Shown here piece by piece: positions 53,418 through 64,000 of a stretch of 64,000 nt of DNA. Under the pieces are notes generated by a model. That model saw only the letters and a list, made by a program, of their open reading frames with translations. It was not told where the DNA came from and did not search any database. The stretch comes from Volutella citrinella. Lineage: Eukaryota; Ascomycota; Sordariomycetes; Hypocreales; Nectriaceae. The DNA lies in the NCBI GenBank assembly GCA_034401135.1, contig JAWZSP010000009.1, positions 2,108,001 through 2,172,000 of the forward strand, read 5' to 3'. The position numbers and the translations under genes are program-made. Numbering within the stretch: position 1 is the first letter of the stretch; every line of letters starts with the position of its first letter.

Positions 53418-55849
53418 TGTTGGATAGAATGACTTCTAGAAATCGTATCAGAGGGCTTCAAAGCGGTCAAGACTAGCCCGAGCGTACGAGTTTTCTTTAT
53501 ACTTGCAAAGATGATTCACAACACTTGTTTCAGTAAGCTTCAGCGCTCATTCATCGTCTGACATCACAAGCTGATCGATTCCTTATCAGATTGGATGCAA
53601 CTAGATATTTGCCGAGGTCGAAGTTGCGTGTCAGATCTGAGGGGTTTTCGATTTTTCCCGCGGGATGACCTCCAGGCTGCAGGGGAGACCAACCAGCGGT
53701 CTTATATGCCCCCCACCATCCCCGCCTCATGTTGATGTGTCTCATCGCATTCGAGTCAATATTAGCCCACAGGTTGCATGCGTGTGCCGGCTCGCTTCTG
53801 TTGGTTCATATCACAAGAAGATTTGGGAATTCGAGAGCTGAGGGCGGACGCCACTTCAGATTGCAAAACGACCAAGGTCACATCTGATTGGTGAGTCTGA
53901 GGAATGCTCGGGGTCGGGCAGGTCCACCAGTCCGAGATTGTTTCAAGAATGATATTACCCCGAGACGTTTTCTGAACCGATTGACCATGGCGAAGAGCGA
54001 GACCAAAACGCGCCGTCTCGTTAGCATTATGGACATCCAACTTCACTCGCTGACGCCGCATATGCCTGATATGTACTATACCGACAGGCTAAGCTCTGAT
54101 TTGTTCTTGCTCCATTTGCATGCCGCTTACTGTTTATGAGGTCGTCCCTAAGGTCGCTAACTGTGGAGCCTGGCGGGTCAAGTGGTCCAGGTTGGGCTTG
54201 TCGTATAACACAGTGCTCATGAATAAAGCAGACTGGTTGTGCATATCGTACGATTCATTATGGCCTACGTAATCTGCTTACAGCAATGAACATAAGGCAA
54301 CCACGTGATTGAACAGGCTTGAGCTCAAGCTGACTATAGACGCTGCCAGTTCAACCGTTGAAGGGTGCAATGAGGTCGTTTAGGAAGTCCAAACTCTCAG
54401 AACTATTACCCGACTGTATGGTACCTATCACTGGAGCTTTCGACGCCACAACCCTAAAAATAACTCAAAGTGCACCACGGTAGGTCATTGAGAGTCTAAA
54501 CGATGCGTGGCATCCTGCGTTGACCAGTGAGTGATGTAGTACGTGGACGGCACAAGGTACCCATCCGTCCATTTCCCATCCATTCCCACGTATATATATC
54601 CTGATTCCCTACGTATAAATGGATCTACTCGTGATTGGTGCATTTATTCTATCGGCCAGACCCGGCACAGATTCGCCAGCATGACGCGCTTGGTTGTGGT
54701 GATTGATCTCAGTGCCTCTGTGATGGGCGCGCGCTTAGTATTGCTTATAAATTTCAACAGTTGTTGCACGCTCCGCGGTGCCCTAGTTGATTGCTGCTGT
54801 CTTGAACCTCTCCTGACAATCTCTCATGATCTCATCCCGGATTGTGGGATGACAATTAGTGGAGATTCTCCATCCGCTCGCTCCGTTCCGCCAATGCACC
54901 ATCGGATGTTACAAAAAGTTCAAGGGACCTGCGTAAACTGGAATGCCGGATACCCAGTCCACTAAAATTTTCTGAAATGCTCATGTCCTACCCCTCGTGA
55001 TGGCCCTTTCGTCATCCCGCCAAGAGCATCCTTCTTGTATCAGGCCATGGCGGCGGCTGAGCAAATTCTCCCTTGAACAGCCACGAAACAGGACGCCAAT
55101 CGCATTAATCGCTCCGCGCAGGCGGTGATCCGGGAATCTTACCGAGCTGCCGCCTAGGGCTAGGATCGCCGTTAGTCAAACAGGAACCGTCTTAGAAACC
55201 ATGCCTTCGCCATTGGAGGAAGTGCGGTTGCAGATAGATGAATTCCAAGCTGGGCAGCTCGCCAATGGCAAAAATCCAATTTGAAACGTCACGACACGTT
55301 CTTGTTGGCGCGCTTGCTTCCGTGCGCTCTCTGTGAGACAGGTAGAGGTCCACAAAGGGGTTGTTGACGGGACGGATATCCCTGCGCAGTGGGGCGTCAG
55401 CATCGCTGCCTGTATGGACGGAGAATCTCACGCCGCGTAACCGCTGGATTATTTGTCCAGACTCGCGTTTATCGATTCCCCTATTGGCGTGTGGTCTGAT
55501 ATTAAGGAGCTAAGCTTTGGTGTATCTCGATCCGCCGGTAGATGCAACCCTAGCCGTCGTTGGCTGCCCGGAGCCGCATATATCACTCCTGGGACAGCTG
55601 CCAGCATGCTGCCTACTACTTGAACCCGCCAGTGCGTTGTCGAGATTCGCATCTTTCTTTCTTATCGTCTTGTCTCATTCCTTTCTCCCACCGCGAGCTC
55701 GGTGTTGTGTCATTCACTTTCTTTCATTTCGACCCTGGTGGTCAACGACTTTCATTTCTTCGAAACGCGAATGGCGATTCCGCTTACACATTCATTTACT
55801 CCGCGTTTCGATCTGCCGGCAGAAATACAAGACAACAAGTTCAACGAAG
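53418..55849. other. Gene-poor region upstream of cellobiose dehydrogenase
   Basis: 2.4 kb with no intact gene. 55192-55512 may be a gene remnant on the minus strand. The CDH promoter lies at the right end; pyrimidine-rich tracts at 55650-55760 resemble fungal 5' leaders. Confidence 0.45.
55192..55512 (-). pseudogene. Possible C-terminal gene fragment
   Basis: A minus-strand frame open from about 55512 to a TAA at 55192 lacks an ATG but has strongly protein-like content ('RPVNNPFVDLYLSHRER', 'WIFAIGELPSLEFIYLQPHF'). No upstream exon could be joined. It may be the end of a lost F-box or leucine-rich type gene, or a chance frame; I cannot decide. Confidence 0.28.
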
Positions 55850-58297
55850 ATGCGGTGGCACACTCAAGCAATGGCGGTCCTGATGGGACTCGCCGGAACT
55901 GTGTCGGCTCAATTGAGAACAACGGCCTACACGGATCCCAACACGGGCATTGATTTCCAGCGCTACTCGTCCGCGCAGTACAGCTTTGGTCTGGCTCTCC
56001 CGCAGACGGTCGAGAAGGACTTTGTTGGTCAGATGGTTATCCCGCGTAAGAATAACGAGGGATGGGGTGCTGTGTCCCTGAAGGGAGGCATGCTGAACAG
56101 CCTGCTCTTCGTTGTCTGGGCGGACGGCGAGGACATCAAGACGTCGTTCCGAATCACTGGAACATACGCCAACCCAAACACCTACACTGCCACTGAAGTC
56201 AGTGCTGTGCCAATTGCGAACGGTACCTTTGTCAACAGCACGCACATCTCGTACACGTTCCTCTGCAAGGGCTGTGTCATTGCCGAGTCGACTACTCTCA
56301 CCAACGAGTCGCCGGTGCTCGGATGGGCCATTGCCGACACCAACCCCACAACTGCTTCCGATGCCTCCAGTGCTCTGAGCTACCACGCTGCTGGTTTTGG
56401 ACAATACGGTGTCGATATCGCTGCCGCCAAGTCAGACAACTACGCTCAGTGGGCTTCGTGGGCATCTGCCACCACTCCTGGCACCCCTGGCACTGGTCCT
56501 TCGCAGCCAGGAAATGGCACACTACCTGGAAACGGGACGCAAACGCCTCCGATTACTTACAACAGCACCTATGATGTTATCGTAGTCGGTGGTGGCCCTG
56601 CCGGCATCATTGCTGCTGAGCGAATTGCCGAGACGGGCGTCTCTGTCCTACTGATCGAGCGAGGCCCTGCCAACACCGTCGCTCTGGGCTCTACGATGGG
56701 TCTTCCATGGAACGACACCCTGACCCCCTACGACATCCCTGCGTTGGGAAGCAGCATGACCAAGCTCTCTGGAACTCGGTTCTGCAGTGACACGGCGTCC
56801 ACTGCAGGCTGTCTCCTTGGTGGATCCAGCTCCATCAATGGCCTCAACTTCATCCACCCTCCGGAGCGCGATTGGCAGCGATGGCCCACTGGATGGGGCT
56901 GGAGCGATGTCTCCAAGGCCGCCAGCCGTCTCTACGAGCGAAACCCCGGCACAACAGCTCCCTCCAACGACGGCAAGTACTACGATGACCAGGCCTACCG
57001 GACTCTGGCCCCGTATCTGAGCGGCAAGGGCTGGAAGGAGATTGACTCGATTGAGGAGCCCAACGAGAAGCACATGGTCTTCTTCCGTCCCTCGTGGTCC
57101 ATCAAGAACAACATGCGAGCCGGCCCGGCCCGTACCTACATGCCTTTTGCTAAGGACCTGCCAAACTTCGCCCTGATGCTCAACACCAAGGTCATCCAGA
57201 CGATGCGCGATGGAAGTACCATCACCGGTGTACTGGCAGTCACTGAGAGCGGCAGCCGACAGATTATCAAGGTCAAGCCCGGCGGCAAGGTTGTCTTGGC
57301 TGCCGGCGCCATGTCTACTCCGCGTCTGCTCTGGAACTCTGGAATTGGCCGCTCTGATGCCCTGGCTATCGTCAAGCAGGGCGCCAGCCAGACTGGTGTG
57401 ACTCTCCCGGCCGAGTCCAACTACATTGATCTCCCGGTCGGCCACCATCTCCAGGACCACGTCCAGGTTATGCTGCAGTTCAACGCTGCGAACAACTTCA
57501 GCGCCTACCCGTTCAACGACATCGCTACCAAGCCCATCCAGTCCGACTTGGATCTGTACACCCAGGGTTCGGGCCCCATCACTCAGGCTGCTCAGCGAAT
57601 GCATCTCTGGACATCCGAGGAGGGCGCTGATGGTCGCACCCGTTACCTCCAGGGCACTGTCAGTGCCATGGCTAATGGTATCATCACTGTGCGTACGTTC
57701 CTGACCCACGGCACCACGACGGTTGGTGAGCTCGGCATCACCACCTCTGGCAACACCGTCCTCAACACCAAGCCCTGGTTGATCGACGAGGAGGATCGCA
57801 AGGCCATGTCAACGTTCGTTCAGTGGTGGCTAGACCTCACTAGCGGAAGCAACTCGACGCTGAAATATGTCACTCCTGGTGCCACTCCGGCAGAGGTCAT
57901 CGCTGCCAACACCATCAGCGGCGATCACTGGGTCGGCAGCGCCAAGATGGGCATCGACGATGGCCGCAAGGCCAACGGATCCAGCGTCGTGGACCTCAAC
58001 ACCAAGGTGTATGGCACCGACAACCTGTTCGTCGTCGACGCCTCCATCCACCCCGACCTGCCCACCGGCAACACGCAGTCTATCATCATGATCACGGCCG
58101 AGCACGCCGCTGAGAAGATTGCTGCGTTCAAGGTGGGAGGTGGCGACTCCACGTCGCCTGGCGGAACTGTGCCTACTCCTGTTCCCACCCCCGTCGGCGC
58201 CGAGGCCTCGCAGACGTCCGGTCCTGTGCGATGCTCCAAGCGAGACAAGATTATGCGCAGGTTGGCAGCCCTGCACATGAAGAGGGCTTCTCACTAA
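55850..58297 (+). CDS. cdh: Cellobiose dehydrogenase, class II without CBM1
   Basis: Single exon, 815 residues; the ATG at 55850 starts a signal peptide ('MRWHTQAMAVLMGLAGTVSA'). The N-terminal cytochrome domain has haem ligands Met62 ('VGQMVIPRK') and His179 ('SYHAAGFGQ'). A Thr/Gly/Pro linker (about 207-236) leads to the GMC flavodehydrogenase: FAD-binding 'IVVGGGPAGIIAAERIAETG' near 244-263, GMC signature 'CLLGGSSSINGLNF', and active-site His and Asn in 'ISGDHWVGSAKMG' and 'PDLPTGNTQS'. It oxidises cellobiose and cello-oligosaccharides and passes electrons through haem to lytic polysaccharide monooxygenases. The tail ends 'RRLAALHMKRASH' with no cellulose-binding module. No LPMO gene lies in the window. 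Confidence 0.95.
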   Translation: MRWHTQAMAVLMGLAGTVSAQLRTTAYTDPNTGIDFQRYSSAQYSFGLALPQTVEKDFVGQMVIPRKNNEGWGAVSLKGGMLNSLLFVVWADGEDIKTSFRITGTYANPNTYTATEVSAVPIANGTFVNSTHISYTFLCKGCVIAESTTLTNESPVLGWAIADTNPTTASDASSALSYHAAGFGQYGVDIAAAKSDNYAQWASWASATTPGTPGTGPSQPGNGTLPGNGTQTPPITYNSTYDVIVVGGGPAGIIAAERIAETGVSVLLIERGPANTVALGSTMGLPWNDTLTPYDIPALGSSMTKLSGTRFCSDTASTAGCLLGGSSSINGLNFIHPPERDWQRWPTGWGWSDVSKAASRLYERNPGTTAPSNDGKYYDDQAYRTLAPYLSGKGWKEIDSIEEPNEKHMVFFRPSWSIKNNMRAGPARTYMPFAKDLPNFALMLNTKVIQTMRDGSTITGVLAVTESGSRQIIKVKPGGKVVLAAGAMSTPRLLWNSGIGRSDALAIVKQGASQTGVTLPAESNYIDLPVGHHLQDHVQVMLQFNAANNFSAYPFNDIATKPIQSDLDLYTQGSGPITQAAQRMHLWTSEEGADGRTRYLQGTVSAMANGIITVRTFLTHGTTTVGELGITTSGNTVLNTKPWLIDEEDRKAMSTFVQWWLDLTSGSNSTLKYVTPGATPAEVIAANTISGDHWVGSAKMGIDDGRKANGSSVVDLNTKVYGTDNLFVVDASIHPDLPTGNTQSIIMITAEHAAEKIAAFKVGGGDSTSPGGTVPTPVPTPVGAEASQTSGPVRCSKRDKIMRRLAALHMKRASH

Positions 58298-59246
58298 ATT
58301 TTTAGACCAAGGAATTGTGAACCAGACTCTTGGATTGCTGCACGTGTTGTTTTGAGCTAGCAGCACCGAGCTATGTAGCAAAAGACCCGGGCATGTGGAC
58401 CTACACCATGATAAATACAGACATGAGATCAATGATTGCCCCTCTACAAGTGATTTGGGATCCTAGATAAACCGAAGAACGAACTTGTGAGCTGACATGT
58501 GTGAATTATGCCGGGTGTCGCGGCAAGATGCGCACCACAGCTTACCAAGGAATCCACCCAGAGCCAGGTCGGTGCGGCTCCGACTTGAAGTTTATTCCTA
58601 GATGACATAACCATGTGCTAGAGTCACTATGGGATGCTTCTATTTACGAGCAGACGACTGCCTATACGATCATGCAGGAGCCTTGGCGATGTTTGTATTT
58701 TGGAAATGTGACTACAGGCGTCACGCACTTCATTGAAGCTGCTGACCCTGGCAGATTTCGTTGCGCAGTCATCACCATCCTTGACATGCAAGATCTCCGC
58801 TCGACATGCGCCCTTCCAAGTACATCGTTCCTCTAGATCCCGGTTAGCGTGTGTTGCGTTTGGCTCTTGGTGGGTTCTGTCTCATGACGCTCGTCCAACA
58901 ATTGCGAGGCATCCCGTCGAATTCGGCAACCGAGATGCCGGATTCTGATCCACATCAAGCTCATCGCCTATCAGATCAGCCTCGAGACATCTCTAGTGCG
59001 GCTCCCAACCGTCAACTCGGTCCGACCCACTAAAACTCGGATCCGTACCTTGTTCTGCCTGTAAACACCATCGACTGGGCCAGTCACGCCATCACTCGAT
59101 ATCTACGATGATGGTGTAAAGATGTTTTCGGGCGGAGAGGGGACAAAGATATAAGAAAATGGGCTGCCAAGACTCGGTAGAGCGTTGGAGCTTGAAACAG
59201 GGCGGTAAGCCACCTTGTTTGTCGATACTTTCCACCGCCCACCAAA
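58298..59246. other. Intergenic, no gene seen
   Basis: 949 bp between CDH and the MFS gene. A TATAAG element lies at 59150-59155. Confidence 0.45.
59150..59155 (+). promoter_or_regulatory. TATA-like element of the Dal5-type permease gene
   Basis: TATAAG about 95 bp before the ATG at 59247, in 'AGATATAAGAAAAT'. Confidence 0.35.
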
Positions 59247-60929
59247 ATGGCCGACGAAAAAACACCGGTTAACTTAGACAGCAGCCCCAGCAAGCTGGCA
59301 GACCAAAAGGTCATCTCGAGTGCTGCTGCTGACGAAACCTTGGAATTGATCGAGCAGCATGGAGCCGAGGTGGGAGAGCTGACACCGGAGAAGCTGAAGA
59401 CTCTGAAGCGGAAGCTGTATATTCACGTGCTCCTGTTGGCCACTTTTATCGACTTTATGCTTTATGTAAGTCGATTCTATCAGCTAGAGACTTCCTGTCT
59501 AATGCCTTTCACAGGTCGATAAATCTACCCTTGGCCAAGCAACACTCCTGGGGCTGTTCAAGGACACTAATCTGGACAATGCGCAATACAATAACCTGAA
59601 CTCGCTCTTTTATACTGGTCAGTGCTAGAAATAGGCGCATTTCTCCATATCTTAGTTAACATGACCGCAGGATACATCCTCGGCCAGGTGCCAGGCCAGC
59701 TCTTGATCCAAAAGCTGCGCCTTCGGGCCTATGTATCCGGCACCATCTTCGCCTGGGCCATCATTGTCATGCTGCACTGCGTAGCGCAGAGCTACGGAGC
59801 GCTGATACCACTGAGATTCTTCTTGGGCTTCGTCGAGTCATCCATGATCCCGGCGCTTGAGATCACCATGGCCATGTTCTTCACTCCCGAGGAGCTGCAC
59901 CAGGTCCAGCCCATATTCTACATCTCGTGCATTGGCTCGCCCATCTTCACGGGCCTTGTCAGCTACGGGCTACTGTTCAGTAGATCCATCGTCAGCCCTT
60001 GGAAGTTCTTCATGATTGTCACCGGGGGCACGTCCCTGCTGCTGTCCGTACTGAGTTGGTTCGTCTACCCCGACAATCCTGCCACGGCATGGTTCCTCTC
60101 GACGGAGGAAAAGGTACACGCGATCCGCCGCATCCACGACTCGACGCGAAGTTCCATTGAGCAGAAAAAGTTCAAGAAGTACCAATTTTACGAGGCCCTC
60201 AGGGACCCCGTGTCGTGGCTGTTTGCAGGCTCCGGCTTCACCCTCATGCTTGCCAACAACCTTCCATACCAAATGAGTCTGCTTTTCCTGGACCTTGGCG
60301 TTTCTGATCTGGGATCGACACTAGTTTGGGTGGCCTCTGGCGGGTTTGCTGTCGTTGCGTGTGTCGTGGCATCCGTTCTCATCCGTTTCTTTCCAGGATA
60401 CAACGCAGTCTGGGCTACCTTCTGGTGTCTACCTTGCCTCGGGGCTAGCATCGCTATGGTGACACTCCCATGGGACCGAACGATTTCTCTCCTGGCCTGC
60501 TTGATCCTGCCCCCGAATTGCTTCGCCCAGACTTGGATTATTTCACTTGGCTGGCTGTCGTCGACCTGTGCTGGCCATACGAAGCGACTAACTCGCAATG
60601 CCATGTTCATGGTCCTCTACGGCATCTCCAACATTATATCGCCTCAACTTTGGAAGTCGGGAGGCCCTCGCTACTATGGTGCTTGGATCACACAGATTGT
60701 GGCCAGTTTCACCATCACGCCCATCCTGTTGCTAGTCATTCGACAGATCCTCAGCAGGAGAAATAAAGAGCGACGCCAGTGGATCGCCGAGCAGGCTGCT
60801 CTGGGCAATCATGGAGAAGGTTATGTTGAGCAGTCAGATGATGATGGAACTGTTCAGAAGACCAAGGTGGATGTGTCCATGCTGGACTTGACTGATACGG
60901 AAAACAAGTTCTTCCTTTATCCACTCTAG
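59247..60929 (+). CDS. MFS permease of the anion:cation symporter (Dal5/allantoate) family
   Basis: Exons 59247-59465, 59515-59617 and 59671-60929, 526 residues. After a polar N-terminus ending in 'KLKTLKRKLYIHVLLLATFID', the family marks 'VDKSTLGQATLLGLFKDTNL' (joined over intron 1), 'YNNLNSLFYTGYILGQVPGQ' (joined over intron 2) and 'RFFLGFVESSMIPALEITMAM' region follow. About 12 helices. Relatives import allantoate, nicotinate, pantothenate or other small organic anions with protons at the plasma membrane. The substrate cannot be set. An adjacent AsaB-like enzyme converges on it, 171 bp away. Confidence 0.9.
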
Positions 60930-61100
60930 CATGTGACTGGGAAAATAATATTTAGTCAAAGATCTTGAAACAAGGGCTATGGAATGAGAGTAGTTCTAAC
61001 AGTTGGAACGAGTTATAGAGTCACTTGGTGACGGATACAATTTGGACCATTACGCATCCCAGCAAGCAAAATCGTACAGATGCCAAACTCGCATCGCAGA

Positions 61101-62064
61101 CTAGTCCCGATCATCCTCATGAAAGACCAAGCACCGGACCTCGATGCTCTCTCTCGGCGGCGCATCTTCTGCCACCGTCGGGTCCTCAAACGCCGTATGC
61201 GGCACGCGTCTGGCCCTCCCATCAACCTTGCTATCAAAACACTTGATTAGAATGACCTCCTCAGGTGAGAGATTCGACTTATAGAACCAGCGGTGCGAGT
61301 CGTTGTAGTGCACCGCCAGCGTCTCACCGCGGCGGTTGGGATAGATGAGTTCCGTGACGACGAGGTCCGATTCGGGCACGGAGCTCGCCTCTGCGATGCC
61401 GAGGGGATCGCGCTCGACTGTTTTTATGGGCCGCCAGACGTTGATGATTTGGTAGCGGCCCTTGAGTAGCTCCTCGGCTTGGTCTGGGAGGTGGAAAGGC
61501 ACGCGAGACTTGGCTGCATCGTAGGATTGGTCAATGTGCACGCGCTGTACTGGCCCACGAAGCGAACGGGTCCCCGGGCCCTCGGTTGGGAGTTGGCGGC
61601 GGATAGTGTGGTCAAAAATGTAGATCTTGGACGCCCCGGTCCTAGACTCGTTAGCAGGGAATGGCATGGTTCCGCGATGGGACATACGCCTCCTTGAGCA
61701 GCTCCTCAATTTCGGGATAGTAGGATGCCTTGATCTGCTCGTCGTCGACGAAATCCTTCTCGGTGGCGGGCTTCTTGTATATCTCGAAGCCGTTATTGTC
61801 GAGTGTGTACAGGTGCTCCTCGCCGCGGATATCCTTTACTGCCACATTGTGCGACTCATATGGACGGTCATAGGTCTCTGGGCGGTCGACATAGGTGGCG
61901 TGGGGGGGAGAGCCGTCCTCATTTGGCTTAAAGTACCTTAGTACGGCGTTTACATCACGTCCTTTGTCGTGCTTGATGCCGGCTTGGCTTGGTTGAACTT
62001 GGGGTTGTTGCACGGCGTCAATGCCAGAGGGCGTTGAGGACTGTTGGACTGCCGCGGTAGCCAT
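61101..62064 (-). CDS. AsaB/CmcJ-like hydroxylase-desaturase family protein
   Basis: Exons 61688-62064 and 61641-61101, 305 residues; ATG at 62064. 'VLRYFKPNEDGSPPHATYVD' starts the domain, splicing restores 'KEATGASKIYIFDHTIRRQ', then 'RVHIDQSYDAAKSRV', 'GRYQIINVWRPIKTVERDPL' and the closing 'IKCFDSKVDGRARRVPHTAF' with 'RESIEVRCLVF'. This is the fungal family that includes AsaB of aspergillic-acid synthesis and proteins labelled GA4 desaturase or CmcJ-like; they resemble Fe(II)/2-oxoglutarate oxygenases, with likely iron ligands in H-x-D ('HID') and a distal His ('PHTAF'). Cytosolic. No biosynthetic core gene is nearby. TATATA lies about 115 bp upstream. Confidence 0.9.
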
Positions 62065-62612
62065 GGCTAGATAGATTGTGTTACTTGACTTGAAGGTTGT
62101 TTTAGTACAGCTGTTGACTTGATGTCTGAATGTCTGGTGCACATCTTCTGGCCCGTCTGCTCTGGGCATGGCCAGTATATATGCATCCATGTGGCAGCAC
62201 ACCACTACGCGAGCACGCCATCTTCAACCAACGATGTTGATTCTGATTGTTAATCTGCCGTGCAACCCCCGCTTTCGATGATGAAATCTGATCAAGGAAA
62301 GAGGAGGGCTCATCAATTCCGCCCGCCGGTCCGCATGCTTTGAAATCACGGTCGAGACGTGACGTTGCATGCGCGCCGCATCCTGGTCGAATCCAACATT
62401 TGAGGCCTTCTCCGCATTCTGCATCGGTTGAATTATGAATCATTCCGGTGTGAGTTGAAGAAGCTCGATACAGCATGTGAATACATTTTTCATGAAGACA
62501 TATGGAATTGATTGCGTATCGCTGGCTAAGTCTAATTCTTCCAATTCGATAACAACTCATCATCCAACCCTTACTACTCACTGCAATCCAGTGCAGGATG
62601 TAATACGGCATA
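62065..62612. other. Intergenic, no gene seen
   Basis: 548 bp between the AsaB-like start and the stop of the permease gene. TATATA at about 62176-62181 is the likely TATA box of the AsaB-like gene. Confidence 0.45.
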
Positions 62613-64000
62613 TTAAAGGTCTTGGTAGGGCACCAACTTCGTGATAGACGTCCCATCACTGAGCACTTCTTCCTTTTCCTCTAGCCTGTATCCCTTCCAT
62701 CGTGGAACAAGTACAGTCCACAAGTACCAATAGATGATGCCACCCACAAGTCTAAGGTCATGGTTAGAAAAGGGTCAACCATAGACGTGTGCAAACTTAC
62801 ATGCTGACTGCAACAATGGCATACGTAGCGTAGAACATGCCGTTCTCAGGCCTTTTCTCGGGCGGAAAAAATGGCGCGGCAAGGAGGGACAGTCCAATGA
62901 GGATCTTGATGATCACAGCCGGCTTCCAAGCCTTGAATGGCCTTCGCAAGTCTGGCTTTTTGTAGCGCAGCCAAAGAAGACCCAGTGAAATTGCAAGGCT
63001 AAATATCTGGCCAGAGTAGCCTTCTAACTCGAGGATGAACGAGTAGACTTCTCCGGACGGGGGCAAGACAATGACGAGGAAAGAGGGAATATAGTGCACG
63101 AAGAAACCGCCAAGAGGGGAGCCAAATGGCTTGGTAGAGGCAAGAAGATGCGAATAGGGCAAGAATCCTTGACGAGCAATTTCCTGCTTGAGTCGCGCCA
63201 TGGCAAACGCAACGACAAGCACATTGCCAAATACCGACAGAGCGACGGCCAGCGGGAGGAAGGCCCTGCCAAAGGATGGCCCAAAGACGCGCTCGAAAAA
63301 TAGGGCGGCAATGAGCTCGCCTCCGTTCTTTATCTCGTCGATGGGCACGACGAGGAAGTATGCCACGTTGATGAGCAGATACATGCCAAACGACGTGGCC
63401 AGCGCTGTCGACGTGACGGACTTGAGGGTGCGCACCGGGTTCTTGACTTCGTTGAGCACATTGCTGATATTGTCCAGTCCGGCAAACGAGTAGATTGCTT
63501 TAAAGATGGACGTCGAGATGAGGCCCCAGTTCCAGATGCTGTCTTCCCACATATGATCCCACGACAACTGGGCTCGGACCTGGCTCGGGGCTGCGGTCTC
63601 GGGTCTGAAGAGCAGCACATATGTGCCCGAGAGGATCATGAAGATGACGATGCCAATCTTGATCCAGCCCAGCAGGTTCTGTAACCGTATTCCGGCTCGT
63701 GGAAAGCACCCGTGTATTATCGTCACCGCCGTGAGCAGACCGACGGCGAGTGTCTTCCGCAGCGCATCGCTCGCATCGTCCTTGCCCAGAGCAAAGAGCA
63801 CGTATTGACTGAAGACGACGCAGTTGCTCGCCGTGAACCCCAGCAACACGGCTTGGATCGCAATCAGGGTGGATGCCAGGAACCTGGGCCGGCGATAGGT
63901 AAACTCGAGGTAGACCTTGTCTCCGCCGGATCGCGGCAGCATGCAGCCGTACTCGAGGGACACTGCGAGGCCACAGGAGGCAATCAAGGCGCCCACTGCC
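62613..64000 (-). CDS. Amino-acid permease, LAT/methionine-permease type (5' end off the window)
   Basis: Two exons are visible: 62801-64000 (continuing past the right edge) and 62613-62751. The visible part begins inside a helix ('AVGALIASCGLAVSLEYG'). 'MLPRSGGDKVYLEFTYRRPR' is the loop typical of fungal high-affinity methionine permease (MUP1-like) relatives. 'SFAGLDNISNVLNEVKNPVR' is the conserved APC-superfamily block in helix 6. About ten helices are visible. It imports an amino acid, perhaps methionine, at the plasma membrane. The C-terminus after splicing ends 'SDGTSITKLVPYQDL'. The missing N-terminus holds the first helices and the start. Confidence 0.88.

Noticed and set aside
54543..54965. 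A 140-codon frame in the gap before CDH
   Set aside because: No recognisable domain, codon use unlike neighbours and no splice or promoter support.

Overview
This is a window of a filamentous ascomycete genome. The evidence is short GT-AG introns (mostly 45-80 bp), 5' splice sites close to GTAAGT, and fungus-specific families: CFEM, Zn2Cys6, DUF7730, PTH11-like rhodopsin, HeLo-like/NACHT/WD40 NLR, NmrA, AsaB-like and cellobiose dehydrogenase. The gene set suits a Sordariomycete, possibly Hypocreales, but I cannot name a species. I rebuilt 24 protein-coding genes with exon coordinates; the total coding length of every complete spliced model is a multiple of three. One further small gene and two gene remnants are tentative. 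I saw no tRNA, rRNA, CRISPR or intact transposon.

Layout. 1-5015: two amidohydrolases diverging from a shared 507-bp promoter; the second is membrane-anchored and fused to a TolB-like propeller. 5953-9069: a DUF7730 protein with RNA polymerase II CTD-like repeats, then a secreted HExxH peptidase. 9865-14785: a convergent pair of low-complexity surface proteins, one Thr/Pro-rich and secreted, one GPI-anchored with two CFEM domains. 16109-20565: a large membrane protein of unknown function and a secreted proteinase K-like protease. 22306-26913: a STAND/NLR-type receptor. 27241-35129: five-prime to three-prime on the minus strand, a GH12 xyloglucanase-like enzyme, a tandem Zn2Cys6 regulator, a heparan-N-sulfatase-like sulfatase and a sugar porter, which look like a carbohydrate-use neighbourhood. 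36926-38018: an NmrA-like protein.

40484-45289: a siderophore transporter convergent (53 bp) with a siderophore-esterase-like hydrolase, followed by a rhodopsin-like seven-helix protein. 47542-50089: an MpaB/DUF2236 oxygenase and an expansin/RlpA-like secreted protein. 52779-53417: a small lipocalin-like orphan in gene-poor DNA. 55850-64000: cellobiose dehydrogenase, a Dal5-type MFS permease, an AsaB-like oxygenase and an amino-acid (methionine-type) permease that runs off the right edge.

Several genes are secreted or surface-exposed (protease, metallopeptidase, GH12, CDH, CFEM, expansin-like). Together with the siderophore pair and the transporters, this reads as an accessory chromosome arm devoted to nutrient capture and interaction with hosts or neighbours. 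I did not find a complete biosynthetic cluster: no PKS, NRPS or terpene synthase is present.
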